A stretch of DNA of 64,000 bases from Auriscalpium vulgare. Lineage: Eukaryota > Basidiomycota > Agaricomycetes > Russulales > Auriscalpiaceae. The notes below the pieces were generated by a model, which did no database searches, had not been told where the DNA came from, and saw only the letters and a list, made by a program, of their open reading frames with translations. Of this stretch, positions 24,580-35,598 are shown piece after piece. Each line of letters starts with the position of its first letter. The stretch's first letter is position 1. The position numbers and the translations under genes are program-made. The DNA is taken from NCBI GenBank assembly GCA_019915015.1, contig JAHBBC010000015.1, positions 620,001-684,000 on the forward strand, read 5' to 3'.

Positions 24580-25449
24580 TCACGCAGCGTCGCTGAGCTT
24601 GATTCCGTCAGGTGTCTCTTTTTCGTTGACACTCCGCCTCGACGTTTCTTGCTTGTACTGACGGGGAAGGAAACCGAGTCCGAGCCCATACAGCGCCCAG
24701 AAGACCTAGAAAGCACAATTAATTTCCACGAGAGTAATTGAGAGAGAAACTGACGATGATCAGGGCCAGCCACGCATGCTTCGCAGACTGTCGGACAGGG
24801 TGGATGTTCCCTGTGATCTGCGGCCACTCCGTGTAGATACCATTGTGAACCTGGATATGAACTGTTTAGCACTATGCACGAAGTACGCGTTGCAAAAAAA
24901 ATTGACCTGCCACGAAGCCAGCGCCAAGATTACGATCCCGAGAATTGCATGGAGGTAGTTCTGCGGAGGACGGCCGCCCGGGATACGAATGGGGATCTTG
25001 ACGTAGTGGATAAATACCCCAATGAAGATTTGGATGATGTAGAGGATCATGAGGGCAGTCCCAATACGCTGGCCAGCCGCATGTCAACGTGGGCCTACCG
25101 GTACAATCGATGTGGACTCACCTTATGTGCATCGGACACTGTGCCTCCGAATCGCGAGTTCGCCTGGATACCCAACGCCCATCCTGCAAATATGACAGGT
25201 CCAGAGATCAGGAAGTTAACGGCGGCATGCGGCCAGAACCACCTTCACCAAGGTCGAAGTCAAACTCAGAATGACGTCGTGTGAACATAGGACTGACCCA
25301 TTCGTGAAGGTACGAAGGTATCGCGCTATGAGGGTGCCCAAAGGCAGCAATATCAGGAACCCGATAGATGCGACCAAAGCATGATCCCGGGCTTTCTTCT
25401 CCGCTGGGAAGAGAGGCAAGGACGGCGGATGGGAAAATGGGCTGGACAT
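24580..25449 (-). CDS. Stand-alone cytochrome b561-domain membrane protein
   Basis: Predicted transmembrane electron-transfer protein. The start MSSPFSHPPSLPLFPAEK (ATG 25447-25449) is supported by a TATA box about 70 bp upstream. Conserved histidines fall in the usual places: ARDHALVASIGFLILLPLG, then WFWPHAAVNFLISGPVIFAG after an intron, VSDAHK, and NYLHAILGIVILALASWQ. Further segments are RIGTALMILYIIQIFIGVFI, the loop IPGGRPPQNY, VHNGIYTEW, and a last span WLALIIVFWALYGLGLGFLP. The basic, hydrophilic tail ends GIKLSDAA-stop at 24580. In many fungi this domain follows an extracellular DOMON domain. I looked upstream for one and found none, so this copy appears to be b561 only. Electron donor and acceptor are unknown. 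Confidence 0.85.
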
Positions 25450-25515
25450 CGGACGCTCGCACCAGTCTGAGAGGCTAGCTGGAGAAGGCGCGCAGGAATG
25501 TCGTCCGCCGTCCAC

Positions 25516-25525
25516 TATATATATA
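25516..25525 (-). promoter_or_regulatory. TATA box of cytochrome b561 gene
   Basis: TATATATATA, 67 bp upstream of the chosen ATG on the minus strand. It supports the short, DOMON-less gene model because it sits immediately before it. Confidence 0.5.
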
Positions 25526-26433
25526 CACCCGCACACAGGTCTGACTGGTGGCTGAAATGATTAGTACTATTGGGACAATTGGAAATGCGCCGCACAGCAT
25601 GGTGAGTTGCCTGCCCGAAAGAACGACTGCGGATGTGGCCAACAGTCAGGTTATCGGCATCAGCGCCTGCGACTTGCTCGAAAGGTATAGAAATACTCCC
25701 AAGCGTGGATGCGGAGTTGGAGCGAGTTAGGCGGCGCGCCGTCAAGTAGTACACACGGCGCACAGCCATGAACAAGGCAGGTTGCGTGCGTTTAGGCTGT
25801 AAGAAGCCACCCTGGGAGTGCGGTATCCAGTTGAGGTGCCTGCTTGCTAGAATCATGATCGGTGACTACGTCTATGACGACCTTGCCTTCGCAATGCAGC
25901 CTGAGCTGTATAAGTATGGAAGCACGAGGAAGTGCCGTGGAGAGATGTAGGCGAAGAGATGTTCTCAGGCAGTGGTCGGCAGGCGAACGGCAAGCCCAAT
26001 AGTTTGATTATAATTGGATCCGAGATGGAACTTCGCTCTGCAAGCAATGCCGTATGGACAAGTGCCCCCTGGGTGTATCACGGTCAGACTGTGAAAACGG
26101 GCACCTCGGAGATGATGGAAGGGCGAGCATGAAACGGTACGATCGACGCTGCGGAAACCTGTGTCAAGTTCACGGTCAACGAGGACTCCAGAATGGCGGG
26201 GAGATACTTACCAAGTGAAGCCAAGTGATCGTGAGTACGACAGTTGGGAAGGAGCGAGGCAACGGCATGTGCCGTGCCGCGGCAGCACATTATAACTGAC
26301 AATATGATGATGATAGAACCTCCGACGAGCTACCTCCAGTGGACGCGACACATCTCCTTTCAAAGTCATCAGTGATTTGCGCAAAGACCGATACATATCA
26401 ACTCAGCCTTGTTAACCACGCCCGCATCGTCGC
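25526..26433. other. Divergent upstream region of cytochrome b561 and Sec5
   Basis: About 900 bp between the b561 TATA box (-) and the Sec5 start (+). Several open frames of 60-110 codons on both strands show no recognised domain, although a minus-strand frame reading MPLPRSFPTVVLTITWLHL near 26270 resembles a signal peptide. I could not extend it into a gene. Confidence 0.45.
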
Positions 26434-29400
26434 ATGGGGAAGCTGAATTTCACGACAGACGAAGCATCTCTCCTCAAGGCATACCGCATATCAGACCTCA
26501 CACCAACGTACTCTTCATCGCATGCGTTGCGACGAGCTTGGCTGATAATCGGTGTAGGAAGTGGGAAGATGTGGACCATGAGGACTCGATAGCAGGGCAG
26601 CTTGCCAGTCCGACGGGAACGAGTGCAGATGGCGAAGGCGATCCTCTGGGGCTTGGGGCATACGTAGAGTGCGTGGCAAACTTGGCTGCCTCCTTCATGG
26701 TCTCAATCCTGCCCACAGCGTCCGTAATATGGACTTGGAGTCGCGTCAGTGCGCACCGTTGCAACCGTTGCCTGCTACTGACCTCCTGCGCGAACAGGCG
26801 CCTCCGTTCTGATTACTTCAAAATCTTTCGATCCAAAAGCATTCCTCTCTGTCGTCCATCCGAACGCGACCTATCAGGATCTTGCTGCTGGAATCTCCCA
26901 CCTCCGGGGTGCCATCGACTCGCGTTCGGAGGCTATACGCGTGCTCGTGGAGGACAACTTTGATCGTTTCGTCGCGGTAAAGGCTTCCAACGATGGTGCG
27001 TCAGTCGCCGCGCGAAAATTTCGTTGAATGTAACGTCCTATCGTAGCTCTCCAGGCTGAGATGGCCGAGGGCCTGCTGTCCGCGCCCAGTGAATACGCCT
27101 CGAGACCTTTGCGAGACCAATTGAAGCGTAAGGACATAATATATGCATACTCATGAAAGTGTAAGAGCTGATTTAGCGATTAAGGGGCTGCTACGAAGGC
27201 CAATCAAGTGTTTCTACCTGTCCTCGAGAACGCAAGCAAAGCTCAGAAGCTGCGATCCACCCTCGGTGTCTTTGAGCGATCAAAATTCTTCTTCAATCTC
27301 CCTGCGGCTTTGATCGAGTCTATGGAAGCGGTATGAATCTCTTTGCCTTTCGCATCATCTTCGAAAACCAACGCAATCTCTTGAAGGGTCGCTACGACGC
27401 TGCGCTCCGGGACTACAGGAAGGGCAAATTCTTGCTGGAGTCGCGGCCAGGCCAACTACTCCCAATCTCGACGCCAAAGGACAGTCAAGCCGGTGCCATC
27501 GCCGAGCAGCAGCAGAAGCGCATTCTGGACAAGGTATGGGCCAACGTTGAGAAGGTGATGGGCGAGATGCGTGCCGTCCTGCTGAGGCAGCTCCGAGAGC
27601 CTGGTCGGCCGGTGGAGGAGCAGGAGAAGAAGATCGAGTGAGTGGGTTGCGCGATATATGCGCAGTTGGGACCTGACCTGGATATACTTGCAGAATTCTC
27701 ATAGAGCTCAACACATCTGAAGATCCCGTATGGACGTACTTTGACGCACAGCATCAATTCATCCTGGACCAGATGAGAAAGACATATCAAACAGCAATTG
27801 GTGTCGTCAAAAGTAGGTCAATCCTACGGACTGTGCACTTTTCTCCCTCAATAAAATGTATACCTGTAACCAGGCAAGCACGACAAGAATGCATCGAAAG
27901 ACTCACTGAACTCCTCATTGGCAACACAGCTACGGAGATGTATTGCCGCGTTGAAGACAGGCCAGCAAGAAATGATGATTGGTACGAAATGTCTGTTTGT
28001 CTGAAGTGTGCCATTCTAGCGTTCTGAAATGATTCCCCAGCTCAATCAGGTGGTCATGAAGTCTGGCAGGCGGTGGTGGAGATGGTGAAGGCAGTTTCAG
28101 AGGTTCTGATGGCTGCCCTTCCCCACTTCTGGCGGATATCCAAGAGCTTTTTAGATGGCAAGTACAAGAAGGTAAGCATCGCTACCGTTCTGCCTCCCGA
28201 GAAAGTTGTCGACGTCTATCGTCAGACGACGGCTTCGTCCAGCAGCTCGCGACGCAGCCCCTCCCAAGTGCGCACCATGGCGCTCGACATGGTCAAGCTT
28301 TACATCTCGTTGCTGTCCGAGTTCTTTGTCTTCTCAGATATGGCGGTCATGACGCCGTCGGCAGGCAACAGCCTCGCCCCGCTCCTTCCAACGGACTCAA
28401 ATTCCCTGACAACGTCGCATTACTTGATGAAGGTCCTGAGTGAGATCCAGGAAAATGTCAACGAGATCAACGGCATGGAGATATCGTCGGAGACGAGCAC
28501 GAGCTTGAAGGGTCTACTGGAGAGCGCCCGGTGGCGCTTTGTGGATATACTGGTTCACGCTTGGCTGCGCGGTATGGTGTTTTTCACATTTAAAGTGAAC
28601 GAGCTGCCTGACGCATTCAGACGCGAACATTTTCTACTACCTCGAGACCTGGGTCTCTTCCCCCACCGAACCATTCACTACGTCATACCTCTCCGACATC
28701 CAGCTCTTCCAGCGGCAAGTCACCACCTGGGCATTCAAATTCGCCGGCGGCGTCGACGCGTCCGCGTCGTCCGCACGCCTCGGGAAGCAGTACCCCATCC
28801 CGAACGAGTTTGTCGTGAAGATCACAAAAGCGTTCCTCGACGCGCTGTACGCGTTCCTGGACGGGCTCGTGCATCTCGCGTCAGACGAGGCGCCCCCGGC
28901 CGTCGAGCACGCGTCCACGGTCGGCGACGCGGTCGCAGGCGTCAGTGGGCGCCCGAATCTGCTGGAGCTTGTGGATACGTCAAACGTGGAGACGCGCACA
29001 CTGCTCGTGGTGTCGAACTTCGGGCATCTCAAGAAGTCGCTTATCCCGAGCATGGTCACGGAGCTAGAGGGCGCGTTTTCGGTCTCGATTGACGCGGACA
29101 GACAGGTGGGTTGTCTACGCATGCGACTAGATAGAGAGAGCTTATGCGGCGAGCAGACGTTGATGACCGTGGTCACCGAGCTCGACAAGACGCTCTTCGA
29201 GGGCTACGTCAAGCCGAAATCGGTCGCCGCCACAGAGAAGCTCCGCGCAGGCATTCTGGACCCTACGATGGACTGGTATGAGACACCACAGCCCACCGGT
29301 GAGTTACTTCCACTTCCGTGGCCCTGTTTGGCTGAACATGCATTGGCACAGAAATCCGGCCGTACATGTACGAGACACTCATGTATCTCGTGGGCGTGCA

Positions 29401-29921
29401 CGCACAAGTCAGCAGCGCTGCCGCGCCTCTAATCGACCGTACTCTCAACGCGCTCGTCGACGGCCTCGCTCAAGAGTCCCTGAAAGACTTCCGGCAAGTC
29501 AAACGCTTCGGCATGGGCGGCATGCTGCGAGTAAGCCCTCTCCCTACTACTCATTGCGTCGCTGACACCCGCGCCCTAGGCGACGCTCGAGATTGAATTC
29601 ATGCATCAGACGCTCTCCCGCTACGTCACGACCGCGGCCGCGAAGATGCTGTCGGACCTCTACAACAAGATCTCGCAGGCGTACGCGCGGCGCCCAGGCG
29701 ACGAGAACCTGCAGAGCCACCTTGACGGCGTGAAGCGCACGCTCGCGGAGACGCGCCGCGCGACAGGCATCGAGTTCCTGTGCTTCCGCCAGACGAAGGA
29801 TAAGGACAAGGCGAGCAAAGCGGACGCGGGGCGCGAGAGGGAGCGCGCGCGCGAGCGGGACGGGGGCAGGGAGCGCTCAGAGGCGGCGTCGTCAAGGAGG
29901 GAGCGGTCGAGGAAGGATTGA
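26434..29921 (+). CDS. SEC5: Exocyst complex subunit Sec5 (EXOC2)
   Basis: Subunit of the octameric exocyst that tethers secretory vesicles to the plasma membrane at hyphal tips and septa. Start [20 protein letters not shown], then after an intron [20 protein letters not shown] and [19 protein letters not shown] with [12 protein letters not shown], the classic Sec5 N-terminal helix. It continues through [122 protein letters not shown] and [18 protein letters not shown], finishing in an exon rich in Arg/Glu/Asp (about 29800-29918). About a dozen introns are seen. The protein is near the usual length for fungal Sec5 (about 900 residues). The charged C-terminal repeat of RERE type is unusual but in frame. 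Confidence 0.93.
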
Positions 29922-30089
29922 GCGGACTGCTTATGCGGTATCGAATAGATGTTCGAGATATGTATTTATGTATCATATACCCGTGGGTCGTGAAATAAAA
30001 GTACAATGCGGCGAGTCTGGGTCCTTGCAAGGCCAAGAGGCGAAAGCAGAATCGAGATGAAACAATAATGAAAGAAGGGTAAGTAGGGC

Positions 30090-31978
30090 TCATGCGAAGA
30101 GGTCCACAAGGATGGTGATAATGCCGAGCACTAGACTAGCGTTCAGCTCCCAAGTTGTGGACAAAAGAGACGCTAACGCACCAATCTCGATGCCGATGAG
30201 CGCGATGACTATCTGCTCGAGGCGCTCAGAATGACGGCTCCCGACGGATTCTTTCAGAAGCTGGAGCATGTCTTGCAGAACCTGGGAGAACGTCAGCGTC
30301 ATTCCGAAGCTCAGGGTCGTGTCGAACGTACCTCGACACGCGTGTTAAGCAGGTTAATGCGTTGCGGTAGTTCTAGGTAACTCCGCGCCGCGTCATACAA
30401 GGGCTGCAGGTCAGGGTACGACTGTGGCCTGTTTCAGGAGACGAGGTTTGACATGACAGAGGAAACCATGAAACGCACCCAGAAGACTTCTGGTGAATCG
30501 AGCACGGAACCCACGGACGAGATGTTGGCGCGCAGGAGAAACACCTCGCCCATCTTACGCATGATTTCTGCATGTTTCTCTGTCAGATTTTCCCGCTGAG
30601 GGAGCAGGAAATGGTTAACCTTTGTGAGAGAGCCCAATCTTGCCAGTCTCGCTGATTATTTCTGGGTATTCTTTTGTTTCTTCGATTGTGTTGGATATGA
30701 GCCCTTCGAACTGTCGAGTTGCGTCATCAATACTATCGGGTGCAGAGTGTTGGACTGAGGGCGTACGAGGGATATCTTGACGGATTGTGACAGGGCGTGT
30801 GACAGAGAAAGTTTCGTCCTAGTGGATGTCAGGTAGTGCTAACAACTTGGATGCAGCTGCCCTACATGTAGCTCGAGCCCTTCCTCAGTGTGATCACGTC
30901 GTTGTATATTCGACTGTAGTTTGCGTAGTAAAAGTTGAGGTCTTCCATTTCCACATCGTGAGGTGCTGCATTGGCAAGTCAGGCTTTGTGAGAGACGGTG
31001 TGCTCGCGAAGAACGCTGACCTAACTTCTCCACTTCAAACCGTTTTCTGCACGATCACGATGTCTTAGCCACAAAATACCACAGAAAAGCGGAGCACGCA
31101 CAGCGATGACAGGAACCTCCGCTCTTGCGGCTCCGTCATGCCCCAGATGACCACTGTCCCATACGAGAACAGGAAAATCTCCGCCTCGCTCGCGTCCGTG
31201 TCCCATTTGCTCCGCTTCCGTTTCCCCACACCCGCGTCACCGTCGCCGTTTTTCAGGGTCGATCCCGATCCAGCCTCCGGAGGGTGCAGCTCCGGCACGC
31301 CCAGCAAGTCCCCAGTGGCGGTCTCGCTATCGGATGGCAGCGACTTCATGCGAGAAGGCCGGGAGTCTGACGAGGTGGCAGGCGGGTCGTAGATGTAAGG
31401 CGTGTAGATGACGTCCTCGATGAGGCGCGGATTAGTGTGGTAGGAGGCGCGCCGCGCGTTGAAAAACTTCATGAGGTCCTGAAAACGGTACGAACTGGGC
31501 AGGTGGATCAGCGAGGGAACCGCTGAGCAGGACAAAGGCGTGCGCACCCCGCAGTCGCGTACGCCGTCACACGAGGCAGTGACTTCGCCTTCTTCTTGGT
31601 GAGCCGCAGCGCGTCTCGACGCGCCGTCCCCGCTGGGATGCGTGCGATTTGGTTGTACACCTGGGTGGAACGCGGTCAGTCCACCCACGTCACGCACGGC
31701 TACGCCCAAGCACTCGCCTCTGCCTCGACCTCATCGGGTTCATCATCGTCACCCGCGTCGTCGTCGTCGCTCTCACCAGTTGTGCCAGAACCGTCACCCT
31801 TGTCCTTTGCGGGGCGCAGGAGGACGCGCTTCACCGGGACGGGGTCTAGTTCTGGTTCTGGCTGCTCGGGAAGGACCTTGAGCTTGCCCGCGACCTTTGT
31901 TGTGCGGTTGGCGCCGCGTGGCTTGAGCTCGTCGGGGACAGCAAGCGGTGTGCCTCTGTTCTGCTGGCTGGAGGACAT
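30090..31978 (-). CDS. DUF155/Rmd1-family protein
   Basis: Family related to yeast Rmd1, S. pombe Sif3 and mitochondrial RMND1. Start MSSSQQNRGTPLAVPDELKP (31976-31978), then a basic region and an acidic stretch (SDDDDAGDDDEPDEVE). After an intron the DUF155 core follows: YRFQDLMKFFNARRASYHTN, SEAEIFLFSYGTVVIWGMTE, MEDLNFYYANYSRIYNDVIT, KLSLSHALAQSTKISLFEGL, IIMRKMGEV-like segment near 30570 and LRANISSVGSVLDSPEVFW. A last helical part follows: PLYDAARSYLELPQRINLLN, RVEVLQDMLQLLKESVGSRH, RLEQIVIALIGIEI. It closes with a membrane anchor VLGIITILVDLFA-stop, created by splicing out about 47 bp near 30145. Membrane-anchored DUF155 architecture is clear; whether it acts in mitochondria or at the nuclear/ER membrane is not. 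It converges on Sec5 with 168 bp between stops. Confidence 0.88.
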
Positions 31979-32091
31979 GGGTCAATCTTGCGATGTGCGC
32001 CTGAAGGAGCCTGACGAAAAGCCGCAGCGATGACGTTAATTGCCGTACGCGGCTTGTACCATATGTTTCCATTGTTTTGACTCTGATGATA

Positions 32092-32175
32092 TCCCTGGTC
32101 GTATATCGGTTAGTACACGCGCCTGTCATCATCTGAAGGCCGCGCGAGAGCTGGGTTCGACTCCCAGCCAGGGAG
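32092..32175 (+). tRNA. tRNA-Asp (GTC) with 12-nt intron
   Basis: The acceptor arm TCCCTGG (32092-32098) pairs with CCAGGGA (32168-32174), with discriminator G at 32175. The anticodon stem CGCGC (32118-32122) pairs with GCGCG (32142-32146), and the anticodon GTC lies at 32125-32127 in loop CTGTCA. A 12-nt intron (32129-32140) sits at the canonical position one base after the anticodon. The T arm is CTGGG-TTCGACT-CCCAG (32151-32167), an ideal B box. The D arm carries GGTTAGTA as in other fungal tRNA-Asp. All arms pair without mismatch, so a functional gene is likely. Confidence 0.93.
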
Positions 32176-32352
32176 CTGATCATGACGTCCCTTTCATTTT
32201 GTTTATTACTCCATCTACTCCTTTGTATAATTTCTTTTTACCATTCTAGAGTGCGGTATGATCATCCCATTTATCCGATGAGAACAAAAAAGAAGTAAAA
32301 AACAGTTATTGATGTCATTGATATCATGCTCGTGCTAAGGACAGACACCGTG

Positions 32353-35286
32353 TCACGCCCGCTCCGTGCCATCTGGGCCAAGCATCCCCTCAAGCTCGCG
32401 TACACGTCCCTCCCAACGCTCGACTTCCTCCAGCTTCCCTTGCAGCATGCCGATTTCGCGGTCGATGCCCATGCGCGCCTCCGCGGTGCCGATGCGTGCG
32501 AGCGTCCAGCTGCCTGCACCATCGCCCGTCAGCGTGAGCAGCTGAGTGTGGTACTTCGTCAGGGACGGCCTGAGGCAATGTGAAGGACTATCAGCGATGG
32601 AGAGGCTGAGGATCTGGAGGGAGTACAGACCGGAGTGAAATGGTGATGAGCGTGATGCCGATGGCTTTGGCGTGCTCGTACATACGCCCCTCAACATCGC
32701 TCGACACGGCGCTCGTGCATTCTGGCAGAACAGGTCGTTAGCATTACTCCACACCTCGAAGGAAGAACCAGTACTGACCATCAAGGATTGCGAACTTTGG
32801 CTTGTGGTAGAACACTCGCGCCATGGCCATCTGCCAGCACATCACAGCATGAGAGCGCTGAAGCTCCATGGACAGTAGCACGTACCCGCTGCTTCTCTCC
32901 ACCGCTGAGCACATCTCTCCACTCCTTCCGAGTATACCACCCTCCTTCTCTCGCTGGCAGGTACTCCAAATGCACAGCAGTTAAAATATCCATCAGCTCC
33001 TCCTCCGTCCGTCCGGACTGCATGAACTGTGGGTATGAATGCGGGTATATGATCCTGTCTCCCCATCGGTACGTTAGCACAGATTTCCAAGAAGGTTAGT
33101 TGACACTGACTGATCAAGCAGGCTCCCTGAAACCATGTATGCTCTTTGCGGTACCACGAGCACCTCACCGCGCCCAGGACGGCTCACCTCCCCTCGGCCC
33201 GGCGCCCATAGGCCCGCCAAAATGCGCGCAACGGCCGTCTTGCCCACGCCGTTCGAGCCGGTTATCATCAGATGCTCGCCCTCACCCAGCGTCAAGCTCA
33301 AATCCCGGACGAGCGGCGGCGAGACCTCATTTCCCGGTATCGACACGTCGACATTATCGAGGCTGATGAGTGAGGTTGTGCTCGTTTCGGGTAGTGAAGG
33401 GAGGGAGTGCAGGGTAGATAATAAGGTGTATAGCCGTGTGGTCAGGCCTGCGAGCTCTAGAAGCTCCTTCCCAGCGTACATGAGCCGCCCACCGGCATCC
33501 GCCAGGGAAAGGAGCAATCGTCGAGAAGAAATGTAGTCTAAGGAGCAATTAGTGAGCGAAGGGACGAAACGGTCAGACTAACTCTCTGTTCGGTTTGCAA
33601 CAGCGTCGTTCTTCTCGCGGCCGTTGGGGTCATCGGCTTGTACCCCAATTGACCGCCGCCGCGTGAACAATACGGGAATTGAGATCAAACAATACCCGGC
33701 TGCAGACCACAAGTACTTAATCACGTAGTCCTCTGTCCATTCGTACGCAATACGAATCTGCATGCGATGTTAACAAAGAACTCGTCGTGGAGATGCCACA
33801 CGAACCTTGAAAATCGAATTGATGTGCCTAATGAGACGAAGGTATGCTCTCCACAAGATATCGCGCTCGCGCTTGCCTCCGTCATAGAAGCTGGGTGGTA
33901 GTAATTTATTAGCAAAAGGCCCCTCAACGTAGCTGCTGCGGTGACGCACGCAATCTCTTCAGCTTCCCGTCCCACGCGACCTACACCCGCACGGTATTCA
34001 CCCTCCAGTCGCGTTTCGACAGCGGCTAGACGGCCAAAGGCGGGTGTTACAGCTCGTAAAATGCGAGCTGTAACATAATAGTTGAGGAAGAGTGCGGCAG
34101 TGCCGCGTACACCAAGGGTGCGCGAGAGTTGAGATGTGAACAAAATGAGGTCCAGAAGGGGCTTTAATAGGTTGCCGCTAAAAGTTGAGTAGTGAGCGAC
34201 CCGAGTTCAAGATGCGCGGCAGAACGTACTAGAGTCCAGATAGGCTTTCTGCCCAACTGGCGACATCGGAGGTGATGTACTGGTCTACCCCTTCGAGTCC
34301 ATCCTTCCCCTTAACGCAATAGTAGCGAAGGTATGGGTCAGACGATAGGTAGAGGTCGTGGATGTAGCGCGTGAGACGCGTCCGTAGGCGAATAGATAGT
34401 CGTGATTGGAGGTGTCGGATCTGTAGCATGGCCGCAATGAGAAGAATTACGAGGGACTTAAGCGTGATACGCACCATAGAGTTGGTGTATGTGCTGGGTA
34501 TGGCGATGAGGAACCATAACCCAAGGCCCTTCAAGAACCCCTTCCCATCTGCGCTGACCTAGGTCGATGATACTCAGCAGAGCATCGTACGAATGGCGCA
34601 CACAAGGCTGACTCACGAGAGCGCGTACGATCCTGCCATCTAACTTCGCGACAGCAATGCTCAGAACAGTTCGCAGTACGAGGAAAACGCTGTGCACAAC
34701 GACGACAGCCACTTCCTTCGAACGATACGACGGGAACACAATGCGGAGGATGGCAACGAGCTGCTTGAAGAAAGCACGGTCAATATTGGATTTGTTCTGC
34801 GCTGCTGGGGATAGTGGAGGGAAGAGTCGCTTGTGGGCGTCGAATATTGATTTCGATGTTGGGCGGATCGGAATCTGGAAGAAAGGTCAGCTCATGCCAG
34901 GCAGTTCTTCGTCTACATCACGCTGGACTGGCCAGATAAGTAGAGAGTATCGGAGGATCGCAACATGACACCGAAGATGTGCTCTTTGGCGGAAGGGAAA
35001 GTCACGGTGGCAGGATGACACGGACCTTGGTGATGTTGTCTCGGAACGGCACCAACAGCTCCTTGCTTCCATCTGGGCCATCAACGTAGAGCTGCTGCAT
35101 CGCCTGCGCCAGCTCGTGCGGGCTTAGCTTGTGCCTCTGCAGCGCATATTCACGTAGTTTGGCCAAGGCATCCTTCGGACCTGATATCAGACGTGTTCGT
35201 AGAATGAGGATGGTCGCGAGCAAGATGAAGAGCGGCGGACGCGTGCGGAAATGCGCGGGCAGCAGTTTTGAGTGCGCTGCTGCCAT
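32353..35286 (-). CDS. Peroxisomal ABC half-transporter, ABCD (Pxa1/Pxa2) family
   Basis: Imports long-chain fatty acids or their CoA esters into peroxisomes for beta-oxidation, working as a dimer. Start MAAAHSKLLPAHFRTRPPLF. The transmembrane part shows KEVAVVVVHSVFLVLRTVLS, GFLKGLGLWFLIAIPSTYTN and a helix of QSRLSIRLRTRLTRYIHDLY type, then YLRYYCVKG with Asp/Gln before DVASWAESLSGLYG-type sequence. The EAA-like loop characteristic of ABCD proteins is AEEIAFYDGGKRE (about 33870-33960). The nucleotide-binding domain has Walker A GSNGVGKT (about 33250), Q-loop PQRAYM, signature LSGGEKQR (about 32900), Walker B FAILDECTSAV (about 32790) and switch region ITISLRPSL. The C-terminal coiled coil ends GPDGTERA-stop. 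All ATPase motifs are intact. About ten introns. Confidence 0.92.
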
Positions 35287-35598
35287 TCTGGAGGGCTATA
35301 AGGTGGTGGCGGTGAAGAAATAAGATCAACTGGCCATGTGCAAGGACGCCAAATGGTGCATGGAAGGTGACGCTCCGACAGCGTCTTTCACATGTTTTCC
35401 CCACACCATTAACGGGGTTAGGTCTTAGATCTGAAGCACTTCGGACTTTGCTCGACCTCGGTCCTCAAGCCTCAAGGCGCCGGCCTAGCCAAATGATCAC
35501 AAGCACTGAGCATAACTGACAAAGATAGGATCCAGCTGATATCGAATAGAGCATATATAATCACTACTGTACAAGCAAGATGATGCGTTCCTCACGTC
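35287..35598. other. Intergenic region between two minus-strand genes
   Basis: Contains the promoter of the ABCD transporter and the 3' flank of the FAD oxidase. A TATATAA sequence occurs at about 35555. No gene seen. Confidence 0.5.

Noticed and set aside
25526..26330. Possible DOMON exons upstream of the cytochrome b561
   Set aside because: No GWMA.GFG-type motif found in any minus-strand frame, and a TATA box separates this region from the gene.
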